From Paenibacillus antri (GTDB lineage Bacteria; Bacillota; Bacilli; Paenibacillales; YIM-B00363), in assembly GCF_005765165.1 (NCBI RefSeq), contig NZ_VCIW01000002.1, forward strand, positions 481,680 to 545,679: a stretch of DNA of 64,000 bases, written 5' to 3'. The notes beneath the pieces are model-generated. The model was given only the letters and a program-made list of their open reading frames with translations, was not told the DNA's origin and ran no database searches. Made by a program: the position numbers and the translations under genes. Positions 56,483-64,000 of the stretch are shown piece after piece. How positions within the stretch are numbered: the stretch's first letter is position 1; each line of letters starts with the position of its first letter.

Positions 56483-57052
56483 ATGAAACAGGAGACGGAG
56501 AAGGAACAGGGAACGACCCCGGCCGAGGAGATCGCTATGGAATCCGGCGAGACGACGGAAGCCGCGGAGACGGTCGAAGCCGAAGTCGTCGAGACAGGCG
56601 CTTCGGAGCTGGAAGCCGCCAAGCGTACGGCGGAGGAGAACTATCAACGTTATTTGCGCACGCAGGCCGATTTCGATAACTTCCGGCGCCGCGCGCGGAC
56701 CGAGAAGGAAGAATTCGCGAAATACGCCTCGCAGAAGCTGATCGAGGGTCTTCTTCCGATCATCGACAATTTCGACCGGGCGATCGCGGCGAGTCGGGAA
56801 CATAGCGATTTCGATTCGCTCGCCAAGGGCGTCGAGATGATCCAGCGTCAGTTGGGGCAGCTGCTCGAGAGCGAAGGCTTGCAGGCGATCGAGGCGATCG
56901 GTCAGCCGTTCAACCCCGAGCTGCACCAAGCGATCATGCAGGTGCCCGCCGAAGAGGGCGGAGCGTCGGGCATCGTCTTGGAGGAGCTGCAGAAGGGATA
57001 CATGCTCAAGGAGAAGGTTATTCGCCCGTCGATGGTGAAGGTCACCGAGTAA
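56483..57052 (+). CDS. grpE: GrpE nucleotide-exchange factor
   Basis: A 189-residue protein. An acidic, disordered N-terminus (residues 1-50) is followed by a long helix (LEAAKRTAEENYQRYLRTQADFDNFRRRARTEKEEF) and a C-terminal beta domain with GQPFNPELHQAIMQV and GYMLKEKVIRPSMVKV. It releases ADP from DnaK and acts as a dimer. GATAAGGAGGTGAGAGGC precedes the ATG. Confidence 0.98.
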   Translation: MKQETEKEQGTTPAEEIAMESGETTEAAETVEAEVVETGASELEAAKRTAEENYQRYLRTQADFDNFRRRARTEKEEFAKYASQKLIEGLLPIIDNFDRAIAASREHSDFDSLAKGVEMIQRQLGQLLESEGLQAIEAIGQPFNPELHQAIMQVPAEEGGASGIVLEELQKGYMLKEKVIRPSMVKVTE

Positions 57053-57119
57053 CGACGGCGCGGTCTCATTTTCACACACATAGAATACAGTTCGCTTAAT
57101 CAAGGAGGAAGCACGCGTT

Positions 57120-58976
57120 ATGGGTAAAGTTATAGGCATCGACCTCGGGACCACGAACTCTTGCGTCGCGGTCATGGAGGGCGGCGAAGCGGTCGTTATT
57201 CCGAACCGCGAAGGCAACCGGACGACGCCGTCGGTCGTAGGCTTCAAGAAGGACGGCGAGCGTATCGTCGGCGAGACGGCGAAGCGTCAAGCGATCACGA
57301 ATCCGGAACGTACGGTCATCTCGATTAAGCGTCATATGGGAACGAACCATAAGACGACGATCGACGGCAAGGAATTCACGCCGCAAGAAATTTCGGCGAT
57401 GATTCTCCAGAAGCTGAAGGCCGACGCGGAAGAATATTTGGGCACGTCGGTGACGCAAGCCGTCATCACGGTTCCGGCGTATTTCAACGACTCGCAGCGG
57501 CAAGCGACGAAAGACGCGGGCAAGATCGCGGGCCTCGAAGTGCTGCGGATCGTCAACGAGCCGACGGCGGCCGCGCTGGCGTACGGCCTCGAGAAGAACG
57601 AAGATCAGACGATCCTCGTCTTCGACCTCGGCGGCGGTACGTTCGACGTATCGATTCTCGAACTGAGCGACGGCTTGTTCGAAGTGAAGGCGACGAGCGG
57701 CGATAACCGTCTCGGCGGCGACGACTTCGACGACGTCATCATGAATCATCTCGTAGCCGAATTCCGCAAGGAGCAAGGCGTCGACTTGTCCAAAGATAAG
57801 GCGGCCGTGCAACGTCTGAAGGACGCAGCCGAGAAGGCGAAGAAAGAATTGTCCACGGTGCTAACGACGACGATCTCGCTTCCGTTCATTACGGTCGTCG
57901 ACGGCGTGCCGCAGCACTTGGAGATGAATCTGACGCGCGCGAAGTTCGAAGAGCTGGCGGCGGATCTCGTGGAGCGTACGATGGGCCCGACGCGCCGCGC
58001 GCTGCAGGATTCGGGATTGTCGGCGGACAAGATCGACAAGGTCGTTCTCGTCGGCGGCTCGACGCGGATTCCGGCCGTTCAAGAAGCCGTGAAGAAACTT
58101 ATCGGCAAGGAAGCGTATAAGGGCGTCAACCCGGACGAAGTCGTCGCGATCGGCGCGGCCGTCCAAGCGGGCGTCTTGACGGGCGACGTCAAGGACGTCG
58201 TATTGCTCGACGTCACGCCGCTCTCCCTCGGCATCGAGACGGCCGGCGGCGTGTTCACGAAGATGATCGACCGCAACACGACGATTCCGACGAGCAAGTC
58301 GCAGGTGTTCTCGACGTACGCGGACAACCAGACGTCCGTCGAAATTCACGTGCTGCAGGGCGAGCGCGCGATGGCGGCCGACAATAAGACGCTCGGCCGG
58401 TTCATCCTCGGCGACATTCCGCCGGCGCCGCGCGGCATTCCGCAGATCGAGGTTACGTTCGACATCGATGCCAACGGGATCGTGAACGTCAGCGCGTCCG
58501 ATAAGGGCACGGGCAAGAGCCAGAAAATCACGATCACTTCCTCGAGCGGATTGTCCGACGAGGAGATCGATAAAATGGTGAAGGAAGCCGAGCGCAACGC
58601 GGAAGAAGACCGCAAGCGCAAGGAGCTCGTCGAAGCGCGCAATACGGCGGATCAGCTCGTCTACACGGTCGAGAAGACGATCAAGGACCTCGGCGACAAG
58701 GTCGACGCGTCCGAGATTCAGAAAGCCGAAGAAGCGAAGGAAGCGCTGAAGAAGGCGCTTGAAGGCGGCAGCCTCGACGAGATCAAGTCGAAGACCGAAG
58801 AATTGTCGAACATCGTTCAACAATTGTCCGTGAAGCTGTATGAGCAGATGGGCGCGCAGCAGCAAGCCGGCGGCGCGGACGCCGGAGCTGGCGCCGGGGC
58901 ATCGGATGCGGGCGCTTCCCGTAAGGACAATGTCGTCGACGCCGACTACGAAGTGGTTGACGATAAAGACAAGTAA
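57120..58976 (+). CDS. dnaK: Chaperone DnaK (Hsp70)
   Basis: A 618-residue Hsp70 of full length. It opens [21 protein letters not shown], with [14 protein letters not shown] and [11 protein letters not shown] in the ATPase domain. The substrate domain and lid follow, with a Gly/Ala-rich tail and acidic end [12 protein letters not shown]. It binds unfolded peptides with DnaJ and GrpE. CAAGGAGGAAGC precedes the ATG. Confidence 0.99.
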   Translation: MGKVIGIDLGTTNSCVAVMEGGEAVVIPNREGNRTTPSVVGFKKDGERIVGETAKRQAITNPERTVISIKRHMGTNHKTTIDGKEFTPQEISAMILQKLKADAEEYLGTSVTQAVITVPAYFNDSQRQATKDAGKIAGLEVLRIVNEPTAAALAYGLEKNEDQTILVFDLGGGTFDVSILELSDGLFEVKATSGDNRLGGDDFDDVIMNHLVAEFRKEQGVDLSKDKAAVQRLKDAAEKAKKELSTVLTTTISLPFITVVDGVPQHLEMNLTRAKFEELAADLVERTMGPTRRALQDSGLSADKIDKVVLVGGSTRIPAVQEAVKKLIGKEAYKGVNPDEVVAIGAAVQAGVLTGDVKDVVLLDVTPLSLGIETAGGVFTKMIDRNTTIPTSKSQVFSTYADNQTSVEIHVLQGERAMAADNKTLGRFILGDIPPAPRGIPQIEVTFDIDANGIVNVSASDKGTGKSQKITITSSSGLSDEEIDKMVKEAERNAEEDRKRKELVEARNTADQLVYTVEKTIKDLGDKVDASEIQKAEEAKEALKKALEGGSLDEIKSKTEELSNIVQQLSVKLYEQMGAQQQAGGADAGAGAGASDAGASRKDNVVDADYEVVDDKDK

Positions 58977-58996
58977 CGGTTATGATGCAGTAGGTT

Positions 58997-59025
58997 GAAG
59001 CCCAAGTGCGCTTGGGCTTCGCTTT
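58997..59025 (+). terminator. Hairpin between dnaK and dnaJ
   Basis: GAAGCCCAAG / CTTGGGCTTC with TGCG loop, then GCTTTTATTTC. It may attenuate dnaJ expression. Confidence 0.75.
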
Positions 59026-59095
59026 TATTTCAGGTGACGGCGCGGTCCGGTTTCGGGCGCGAGCCGTTTTCTCTATGGGGTAGGGGGGTGAACGC

Positions 59096-60220
59096 GTGGC
59101 GAAACGCGACTTTTACGAGGTGCTAGGGGTTCAGAAGGGGGCCTCCGCGGACGAGATCAAGAAGGCGTACCGGAAGCTGGCCCGGGAATACCATCCCGAC
59201 GTGAACAAGGCGCCGGACGCGGCCGATAAGTTTAAAGAAGCGAAGGAAGCGTACGACGTCTTATCGGACGATTCGAAGCGCGCGAACTACGACCGCTTCG
59301 GCCACGCCGACCCGAACCAAGGCTTCGGCGGCTTCGGCGGCGGAGGCGGAGCGGATTTCGGCGGCGGCATCAACGATATTTTCGATATGTTCTTCGGCGG
59401 CGGCGGAGGTCGGCGCAACCCGAACGCGCCGCAGCGCGGGGCGGACCTCGAATATCAAATGCAGATCGAGTTTAAGGAAGCGGTCTTCGGCAAGGAAACC
59501 GACATTACGATTCCCCGCACGGAGACGTGCGACGTCTGCGAAGGGTCGGGCGCGAAGCCGGGCACGAAGCCGGAGACATGTTCCGTCTGCCGCGGCAGCG
59601 GACAACAGGAAGTCGTGCAGAACACGCCGTTCGGGCGCATCGTCAACCGCCGCGCCTGCGGCAATTGCAACGGCACGGGCAAGATCATTAAGGATCGCTG
59701 CAACAACTGTTGGGGCGCCGGTAAGGTCAAGAAGCAACGGAAGATCCACATCCGCATTCCGGCGGGCGTCGACGACGGCGCGCAGCTGCGCGTATCCGGC
59801 GAAGGCGAGAGCGGTATGCGCGGCGGACCTTCGGGCGACTTGTATATCTCGATCCGCGTTAAGCCGCACGAATTTTTCGAGCGGGAAGGCGAGGATATTT
59901 ATTGCGAAGTGCCGCTAACGTTCGCGCAGGCGGCGCTCGGCGACGAGATCGAAGTGCCGACGCTGACCGAACGGGTCAAGTTGAAAATTCCGGCGGGCAC
60001 GCAGACGGACACGTACTTCCGCTTGAAGGGCAAGGGCGTGCCGCGTCTTCGCGGCCATGGCCAAGGCGACCAGCATGTGAAAGTGGTCGTCGTTACGCCT
60101 ACGAACTTGTCCGAAGAACAGAAGCAGCTGCTTCGCGATTTCGGCGGCATGTCCGGCGAGCGTACGCATGAAAATAACGGGTTCTTCGAACGGATGCGCA
60201 AGGCGTTCAAGGGCGATTAA
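59096..60220 (+). CDS. dnaJ: Chaperone DnaJ (Hsp40)
   Basis: A 374-residue type I Hsp40. The J domain has the HPD motif in [12 protein letters not shown] (residues about 31-35). A Gly-rich linker is followed by four CxxCxGxG zinc repeats ([32 protein letters not shown]) and the C-terminal substrate domain. It delivers clients to DnaK. The GTG at 59096 follows TAGGGGGGTG. Confidence 0.98.
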   Translation: MAKRDFYEVLGVQKGASADEIKKAYRKLAREYHPDVNKAPDAADKFKEAKEAYDVLSDDSKRANYDRFGHADPNQGFGGFGGGGGADFGGGINDIFDMFFGGGGGRRNPNAPQRGADLEYQMQIEFKEAVFGKETDITIPRTETCDVCEGSGAKPGTKPETCSVCRGSGQQEVVQNTPFGRIVNRRACGNCNGTGKIIKDRCNNCWGAGKVKKQRKIHIRIPAGVDDGAQLRVSGEGESGMRGGPSGDLYISIRVKPHEFFEREGEDIYCEVPLTFAQAALGDEIEVPTLTERVKLKIPAGTQTDTYFRLKGKGVPRLRGHGQGDQHVKVVVVTPTNLSEEQKQLLRDFGGMSGERTHENNGFFERMRKAFKGD

Positions 60221-60257
60221 GAGAGGGAGCACAAGCTCCTTCTCTTTTTTTATGCAC
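60221..60257 (+). terminator. Intrinsic terminator of the heat-shock operon
   Basis: GAGAGGGAGC / GCTCCTTCTC (one G-U) with a run of seven T directly after the dnaJ stop. Confidence 0.9.
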
Positions 60258-60332
60258 ATATTCGCCCGTCCGCCGGGGGAACTTATGGGGGAACGAGCTT
60301 ACCGGATGCAGGGAAGGAAGGCGGCGAAAAGA

Positions 60333-60512
60333 ATGAAACTCGAAAAGAAACCGACGAAAGCCTGGGATTCGACTCCGGCCGAGATCCGCCCGGGCGACGA
60401 GGATGCGGCGAAGGCGAATGCGGAGATGGAACGCCGCTTCTATGGACGTACGGATGGCGAGACTCCGGCGGAGGCGGTGGACTTCGCCGAGTTGTTTCGG
60501 AACGAGAGTTAA
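60333..60512 (+). CDS. Small hydrophilic protein, unknown
   Basis: A 59-residue protein starting MKLEKKPTKAWDSTPAEI and rich in Glu, Asp, Ala and Arg, without a membrane segment. AGGAAGGCGGCG precedes the ATG at 60333; in-frame ATGs at 60285 and 60306 would add 16 or 9 residues. No family is recognised, but it begins a run of small genes in the same direction between dnaJ and rRNA. Confidence 0.45.
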   Translation: MKLEKKPTKAWDSTPAEIRPGDEDAAKANAEMERRFYGRTDGETPAEAVDFAELFRNES

Positions 60513-60553
60513 GGGGCAAGCTAACGTCATCCTACGGATGCGGGGTGAGACGA

Positions 60554-60691
60554 ATGACAGACGCGAAGAAACAAGAACGGCAATTGCCGATCGGCAAAAA
60601 CGAGGACGTAGAATTTTCCCGGGAGCTGGCGGACGAAGACGATCTGGAAGCTTTGGAGCGGATGCACGCCGCCGACCGGAGGCAGGAATAG
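60554..60691 (+). CDS. YfhD family small protein
   Basis: A 45-residue protein. The segment DVEFSRELADEDDLEALERMHAADRRQE is close to Bacillus YfhD, where the same VEFSxELADxxD motif lies near the C-terminus. The function of YfhD is unknown. GGGGTGAGACGA precedes the ATG. It ends 14 bases before the next gene. Confidence 0.7.
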   Translation: MTDAKKQERQLPIGKNEDVEFSRELADEDDLEALERMHAADRRQE

Positions 60692-60705
60692 GAGCGAATG
60701 CAACG

Positions 60706-61077
60706 ATGGTAAGGCATATTCAGGCGTATTTCAACGAGGAGGACGACGCGGAAGCGGCCGCGACCGATTTACGGGCGCTTGGCGCGATCGAAGTGACCGC
60801 GGACCGAACGCCCGGTGACCTGAACGGTCGATTTCCGGCGGACACGGCGGCCGTCATTCCGATGATCCCTCAAAATCAAGGCTCGATGGTAGGGGCCTCA
60901 TATATGGGGCAGCCGAATAACGTGCTCTTGCCCGGACTCATGTTCAGGGGCGGCTTGCTGCCCGACGGACTATCCCGCGAAGACGGCGGGCAGCCGGTCG
61001 TGACGGCCGTCGTCGAGGATCGCCAGTACGATAAGGCCGTCGAAGCGATCGAGCGTCGCGGAGGAAAGATCGGGTAA
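60706..61077 (+). CDS. Conserved small protein, paralog A
   Basis: A 123-residue protein. An N-terminal beta-alpha unit (HIQAYFNEEDDAEAAATDLRALGAIEVTADRTPG) and a C-terminal VVTAVVEDRQYDKAVEAIERRGGKIG flank a Gly/Pro-rich, Met-rich centre. The two ends together suggest a ferredoxin-like fold split by a flexible insert. It has the same length and layout as the next gene. Spacing is short, so they are cotranscribed. Function unknown. Confidence 0.65.
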   Translation: MVRHIQAYFNEEDDAEAAATDLRALGAIEVTADRTPGDLNGRFPADTAAVIPMIPQNQGSMVGASYMGQPNNVLLPGLMFRGGLLPDGLSREDGGQPVVTAVVEDRQYDKAVEAIERRGGKIG

Positions 61078-61093
61078 GGAAGGAGGGAGAACG

Positions 61094-61465
61094 ATGGAAA
61101 AGAATATTCTGGCGTATTTCAAGTCGCCGGAAGAGGCGGAAGGCGCCGCGCAAAAGCTTCATGCGCTTCGCGCGATCGATGTCAGTATCGACCGGATATC
61201 GAAATATCCGGGCGGCGGCGGCGGAGCCCATGCCGAAAATCCGGTTTCGGGCGACTTCGGGAGCTTGGCTGCTTTGACGCTTGGGGCGGACGTCGGCGGC
61301 AACAGTCCAGGCATCTTATTGTCGGCGGGCACCGACGCGAGCGGGATGAGCGACGGCGGTCAGGGCGGCCCTACCGGACGGGACGTGCTTCTGACAGCCG
61401 TCGTGGACGAGGGCGTGCACCGCCAAGCGTTGAGCGTTATCGAGCAAGCCGGCGGAGCGGTGTAA
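61094..61465 (+). CDS. Conserved small protein, paralog B
   Basis: A 123-residue protein aligned end to end with the previous gene: ILAYFKSPEEAEGAAQKLHALRAIDVSIDRISK at the N-terminus and LLTAVVDEGVHRQALSVIEQAGGAV at the C-terminus, with a Gly-rich centre that has diverged. AAGGAGGGAGAACG precedes the ATG. The pair clearly arose by tandem duplication. Heterodimer formation is possible but not shown. Confidence 0.65.
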   Translation: MEKNILAYFKSPEEAEGAAQKLHALRAIDVSIDRISKYPGGGGGAHAENPVSGDFGSLAALTLGADVGGNSPGILLSAGTDASGMSDGGQGGPTGRDVLLTAVVDEGVHRQALSVIEQAGGAV

Positions 61466-61482
61466 TATTTGACGAAGGAACG

Positions 61483-61513
61483 CGCAGGAGAGGATGATCT
61501 CCTGCGTTTTTTT
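61483..61513 (+). terminator. Intrinsic terminator
   Basis: CGCAGGAGA / TCTCCTGCG with a 6-base loop and seven T, ending the small-gene run. Confidence 0.9.
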
Positions 61514-61554
61514 ATTTTCAATGGAAACTGGTAACAATTTTTACATATCGCTGG

Positions 61555-61580
61555 TGAAACTTTTCTCGTTGGCTTGCGTC
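61555..61580 (+). promoter_or_regulatory. ECF-sigma-type promoter of the stalk-domain protein
   Basis: TGAAAC (61555-61560), exactly 16 bases, CGTC (61577-61580), with TTTT right after the -35. This is a textbook SigM/SigV/SigW-class promoter, 36 bases before the ATG. Confidence 0.75.
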
Positions 61581-61616
61581 TATTTGTGGTGTGAGAAACA
61601 CGAGGGAGAGAGATAC

Positions 61617-63359
61617 ATGGTGAAGAAGACGGTAGGAATGGCACTTGTAATTTCGATGTTGTTCGGGTTGTTGGGAGCAACCGCATCCGCGGCGCCTACG
61701 GCAGCGATGAAGGTGTGGTTGTACGTCAATAAGCCCGAGGCGTTCGTTAACGGCCAGCAGACGCTGCTGACGTCGCCTGCGACGGTGTCGCCGAACGGCA
61801 AGATGTACGTGCCGGTGAAGTTTTTGGGCGATACGTTCGGGCTGCCGGTCGTATTCGACGGGCTGACGAATACGATCGCGGTTACGGCCGGGAAGACGAA
61901 CGTTGCGATCGACCTGACGGCGCGCACCGCATTGATCGACGGTATGCCGGGGCCGATGGAGCCGACGTTCCTCATTAGCAAGGAAGGCAAGCTGATGGCG
62001 CAGCTGACATGGTTTATGGACCGGATCGGCGCGAAATACGAGTATGACGGCACATTGAATCGGGTCGAGGTTCTCTATGCGCCATGGAGCCCGGAGCTGC
62101 CTTCCTCGGTGAACGGCAAGCCGATCGCGAAGTTTACGTTCGGCAAGGATACGTATAAGATGGGCGAGCTCGTGAAGTATATCGACCTCAGCTACGATGT
62201 GGAAGGGGACGGCATCCAGTTCGCCTCCTGGAAGAACAAGCAGGACGCGTTCTTCACCCCAGGCACGCATGAGGTGTCGATGCAGGTGACGGACAGCCAA
62301 GGGAACGTCAGCGAATGGTTCACGAAGAACATTACGATTACGAACGAGACCATGTATGATAGAGTCGCCTTCCAGATGCAGCACGCGAAGCTGCAGTCGT
62401 TCGTGAAGCTGGAGAAGACGGACATCGCGAAGCATATCACAAGCGCGACGAAGCTCCCGGTCGCTTCCGTACGCGACGAATCGCGCGAGCTGCTCGTCAG
62501 CGATAGTCCCGAGAACATCGTCGAGTACGGTGTATTGTACCGAGATCAGGTCGAGGGCAAGGCGAGATTGTACGCGAATCATATTAACGAGATGGACGCC
62601 GACGTCCAATTCGCCATTATCGCAACGAACCATGGAACGGAACCGGTTACGATCGAGACGACGCGGCAAGGAGAGGTTTATCCTTCTACCTTCATCAACT
62701 TGATCGGTTATCAAGCTTCCGTCGATTTCTTGGTAGGCGATGCGAATAAACCGACGATTACGGTCGAACCGGGCGAATCGAAGGCGTACGCCTATCTTCC
62801 GAAGCTGACGAAAGGCCAAGGCATCAATCTGATGTACGACGTAGAGACGAGCGACGAACTGACGTTCACGTTCGCGGCGATGTTGCCGGGCGAACCGATG
62901 GAAGCGGCCCTTGGTTACAAGGAGCTCCCTTATGATCGCCACGTGCGCGGGTCTTTCCCGGTCTCCGAAGTGCGGTGGGAGACGGACGCGTCGACGATCT
63001 CCGGCGCGAAGAAGTTTACGATCGGCGATAACGTGGATGACAAATACGTGCAAGGGTACGATGTATTCCGACAGCAAACCGTCGAGAACTATGGAAATTA
63101 CGGGGTTGTCTATAACATTCGGGTGAAAAATCCGGGGAAATCGGCTCTTGTCATGCTTGCGCGGGGCGGGATCTATAAGGGCCCGTTGAAAATTAACGGC
63201 GAGATGGTTCTCGCGCCGGCTTCCGGCGTCATTACGGCGCTCGACGGGGTGTTCATGTTGTACCGGACGACGGGGAACGAACCGTATTTGGACATCGAGC
63301 TGACGCCGCCGGCGGGTTCGTACTTGCCGGTCGATCTAGTGTTGTACCCGTTGAACTAA
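61617..63359 (+). CDS. Secreted stalk-domain protein (copper amine oxidase N-terminal domain-like)
   Basis: A 580-residue exported protein. The signal peptide MVKKTVGMALVISMLFGLLG ends at ASA-A. A Cu_amine_oxidN1/stalk domain (about residues 30-150, with VSPNGKMYVPVKFLGDTFGLPVVFDG) is followed by a PKD/Ig-like domain (about 165-240, FFTPGTHEVSMQVTDSQGNVS) and a long beta-rich C-terminal part of unknown fold. GAGGGAGAGAGA precedes the ATG at 61617. It is probably a cell-surface protein of envelope-stress or wall function. The promoter is ECF-type. Confidence 0.82.
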   Translation: MVKKTVGMALVISMLFGLLGATASAAPTAAMKVWLYVNKPEAFVNGQQTLLTSPATVSPNGKMYVPVKFLGDTFGLPVVFDGLTNTIAVTAGKTNVAIDLTARTALIDGMPGPMEPTFLISKEGKLMAQLTWFMDRIGAKYEYDGTLNRVEVLYAPWSPELPSSVNGKPIAKFTFGKDTYKMGELVKYIDLSYDVEGDGIQFASWKNKQDAFFTPGTHEVSMQVTDSQGNVSEWFTKNITITNETMYDRVAFQMQHAKLQSFVKLEKTDIAKHITSATKLPVASVRDESRELLVSDSPENIVEYGVLYRDQVEGKARLYANHINEMDADVQFAIIATNHGTEPVTIETTRQGEVYPSTFINLIGYQASVDFLVGDANKPTITVEPGESKAYAYLPKLTKGQGINLMYDVETSDELTFTFAAMLPGEPMEAALGYKELPYDRHVRGSFPVSEVRWETDASTISGAKKFTIGDNVDDKYVQGYDVFRQQTVENYGNYGVVYNIRVKNPGKSALVMLARGGIYKGPLKINGEMVLAPASGVITALDGVFMLYRTTGNEPYLDIELTPPAGSYLPVDLVLYPLN

Positions 63360-63421
63360 GCATTCGATTCCACGGCCGTCTGCCTTGCGCGGACGGCTTT
63401 TTTAATGGAAAAAAATACAAT

Positions 63422-63450
63422 TTGCAATCGGACGCAAAAGTGGGTATACT
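63422..63450 (+). promoter_or_regulatory. rRNA operon promoter P1
   Basis: TTGCAA (63422-63427), 17 bases, TATACT (63445-63450). It is the first of two tandem promoters in the 327-base gap 63360-63685, which holds no gene. Confidence 0.65.
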
Positions 63451-63520
63451 CTATTCTTGTCGCCGCGAAAAAGCGGCACCGCTCGAATCGGATACGATCG
63501 ACGATGGAAAACATTGTCGC

Positions 63521-63550
63521 TTGCGATCGAACGAGCGAATGTGGTACATT
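63521..63550 (+). promoter_or_regulatory. rRNA operon promoter P2
   Basis: TTGCGA (63521-63526), 18 bases, TACATT (63545-63550), 99 bases downstream of P1. Confidence 0.55.
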
Positions 63551-63603
63551 ATTTCTCCGGCCGCGAGAGCGAGTCGGACAAGCAACACCGAGTAAGACAA
63601 GCT

Positions 63604-63616
63604 TGCTCCTTGAAAA
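63604..63616 (+). promoter_or_regulatory. rRNA leader boxA antitermination site
   Basis: TGCTCCTTGAAAA resembles the Bacillus boxA TGCTCTTTGAAAA and lies about 70 bases before the mature 16S start. Confidence 0.7.
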
Positions 63617-63685
63617 CTGAACATGAGCGCATATGCTTTTTAAAGAAGTAAAGCTAGCTTGTAATGAGCGCAGTTTGAACTACCC

Positions 63686-64000
<315 letters not shown>

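Overview
The window is chromosome from a high-GC, endospore-forming member of the Bacillales, most likely Paenibacillaceae (Paenibacillus/Cohnella-like). Three things point there: a spore gene set (spoVAC-AD-AEB, gerA-type receptor, cwlJ-like hydrolase, gpr, spoIIP, yqxA); the conserved Bacillus order yqeGH-aroE-nadD-yqeK-rsfS-yqeM-comER-comEA-comEB-comEC / holA-rpsT-gpr-spoIIP-yqxA-lepA-hemW-hrcA-grpE-dnaK-dnaJ; and the 5' end of a Bacillales-type 16S rRNA at the right edge. No mobile element, CRISPR array or tRNA gene was recognised.

Layout. 1-0.8 kb: a MarR repressor gene followed by a truncated (window edge) DHA2-type MFS exporter, leftward. 0.9-2.7 kb: a ROK sugar kinase and a ChbG/YdjC deacetylase, rightward. 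2.8-3.4 kb: a short pterin-barrel-like protein, leftward. 3.5-5.4 kb: spoVAC-spoVAD-spoVAEB. 5.7-10.1 kb: MoxR ATPase, DUF58 protein and membrane transglutaminase. 10.2-16.1 kb: the yqe ribosome-biogenesis/NAD/shikimate cluster, tightly overlapped, with yqeI absent and cvfB added. 16.1-18.8 kb: T-box-controlled leuS. 18.8-24.9 kb: comER (leftward) and comEA-metY-comEB-comEC (rightward), with a sulfhydrylase gene inserted in the competence locus.

24.9-47.2 kb is an accessory block that separates comEC from holA. Its DNA is visibly poorer in GC for most of its length. It carries a YesM/YesN two-component system, two sugar-binding lipoproteins, one pair of LplB/LplC-type permeases, a GH43 beta-xylosidase pseudogene with an internal deletion, a CAP-domain lipoprotein, a divergent MerR regulator/SDR pair, csaA, a cwlJ-like hydrolase, uppP, a homoserine dehydrogenase, a gerA-type operon with an extra small membrane protein, and an ECF sigma/zinc anti-sigma pair. 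The lpl-type transporter has no ATPase gene here, so it probably uses a shared one.

47.2-60.2 kb returns to the core order: holA, rpsT (leftward), gpr, spoIIP, yqxA, lepA, hemW, a short N-acetylglutamate synthase under two ARG-box-like sites, then the CIRCE-controlled hrcA-grpE-dnaK-dnaJ cluster. After dnaJ the usual prmA is missing. In its place are small genes (a YfhD-like peptide and two equal-length paralogs), a secreted stalk-domain protein behind an excellent ECF-sigma promoter, and tandem rRNA promoters leading into 16S rRNA.

Regulation readable in the DNA: a T-box, CIRCE, ARG boxes, a MerR-type 19-bp-spacer promoter, two ECF-type promoters sharing a CGTC -10, a sigma-G-type gpr promoter, and many intrinsic terminators. 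All functions are inferred from sequence by eye; no database search was run.
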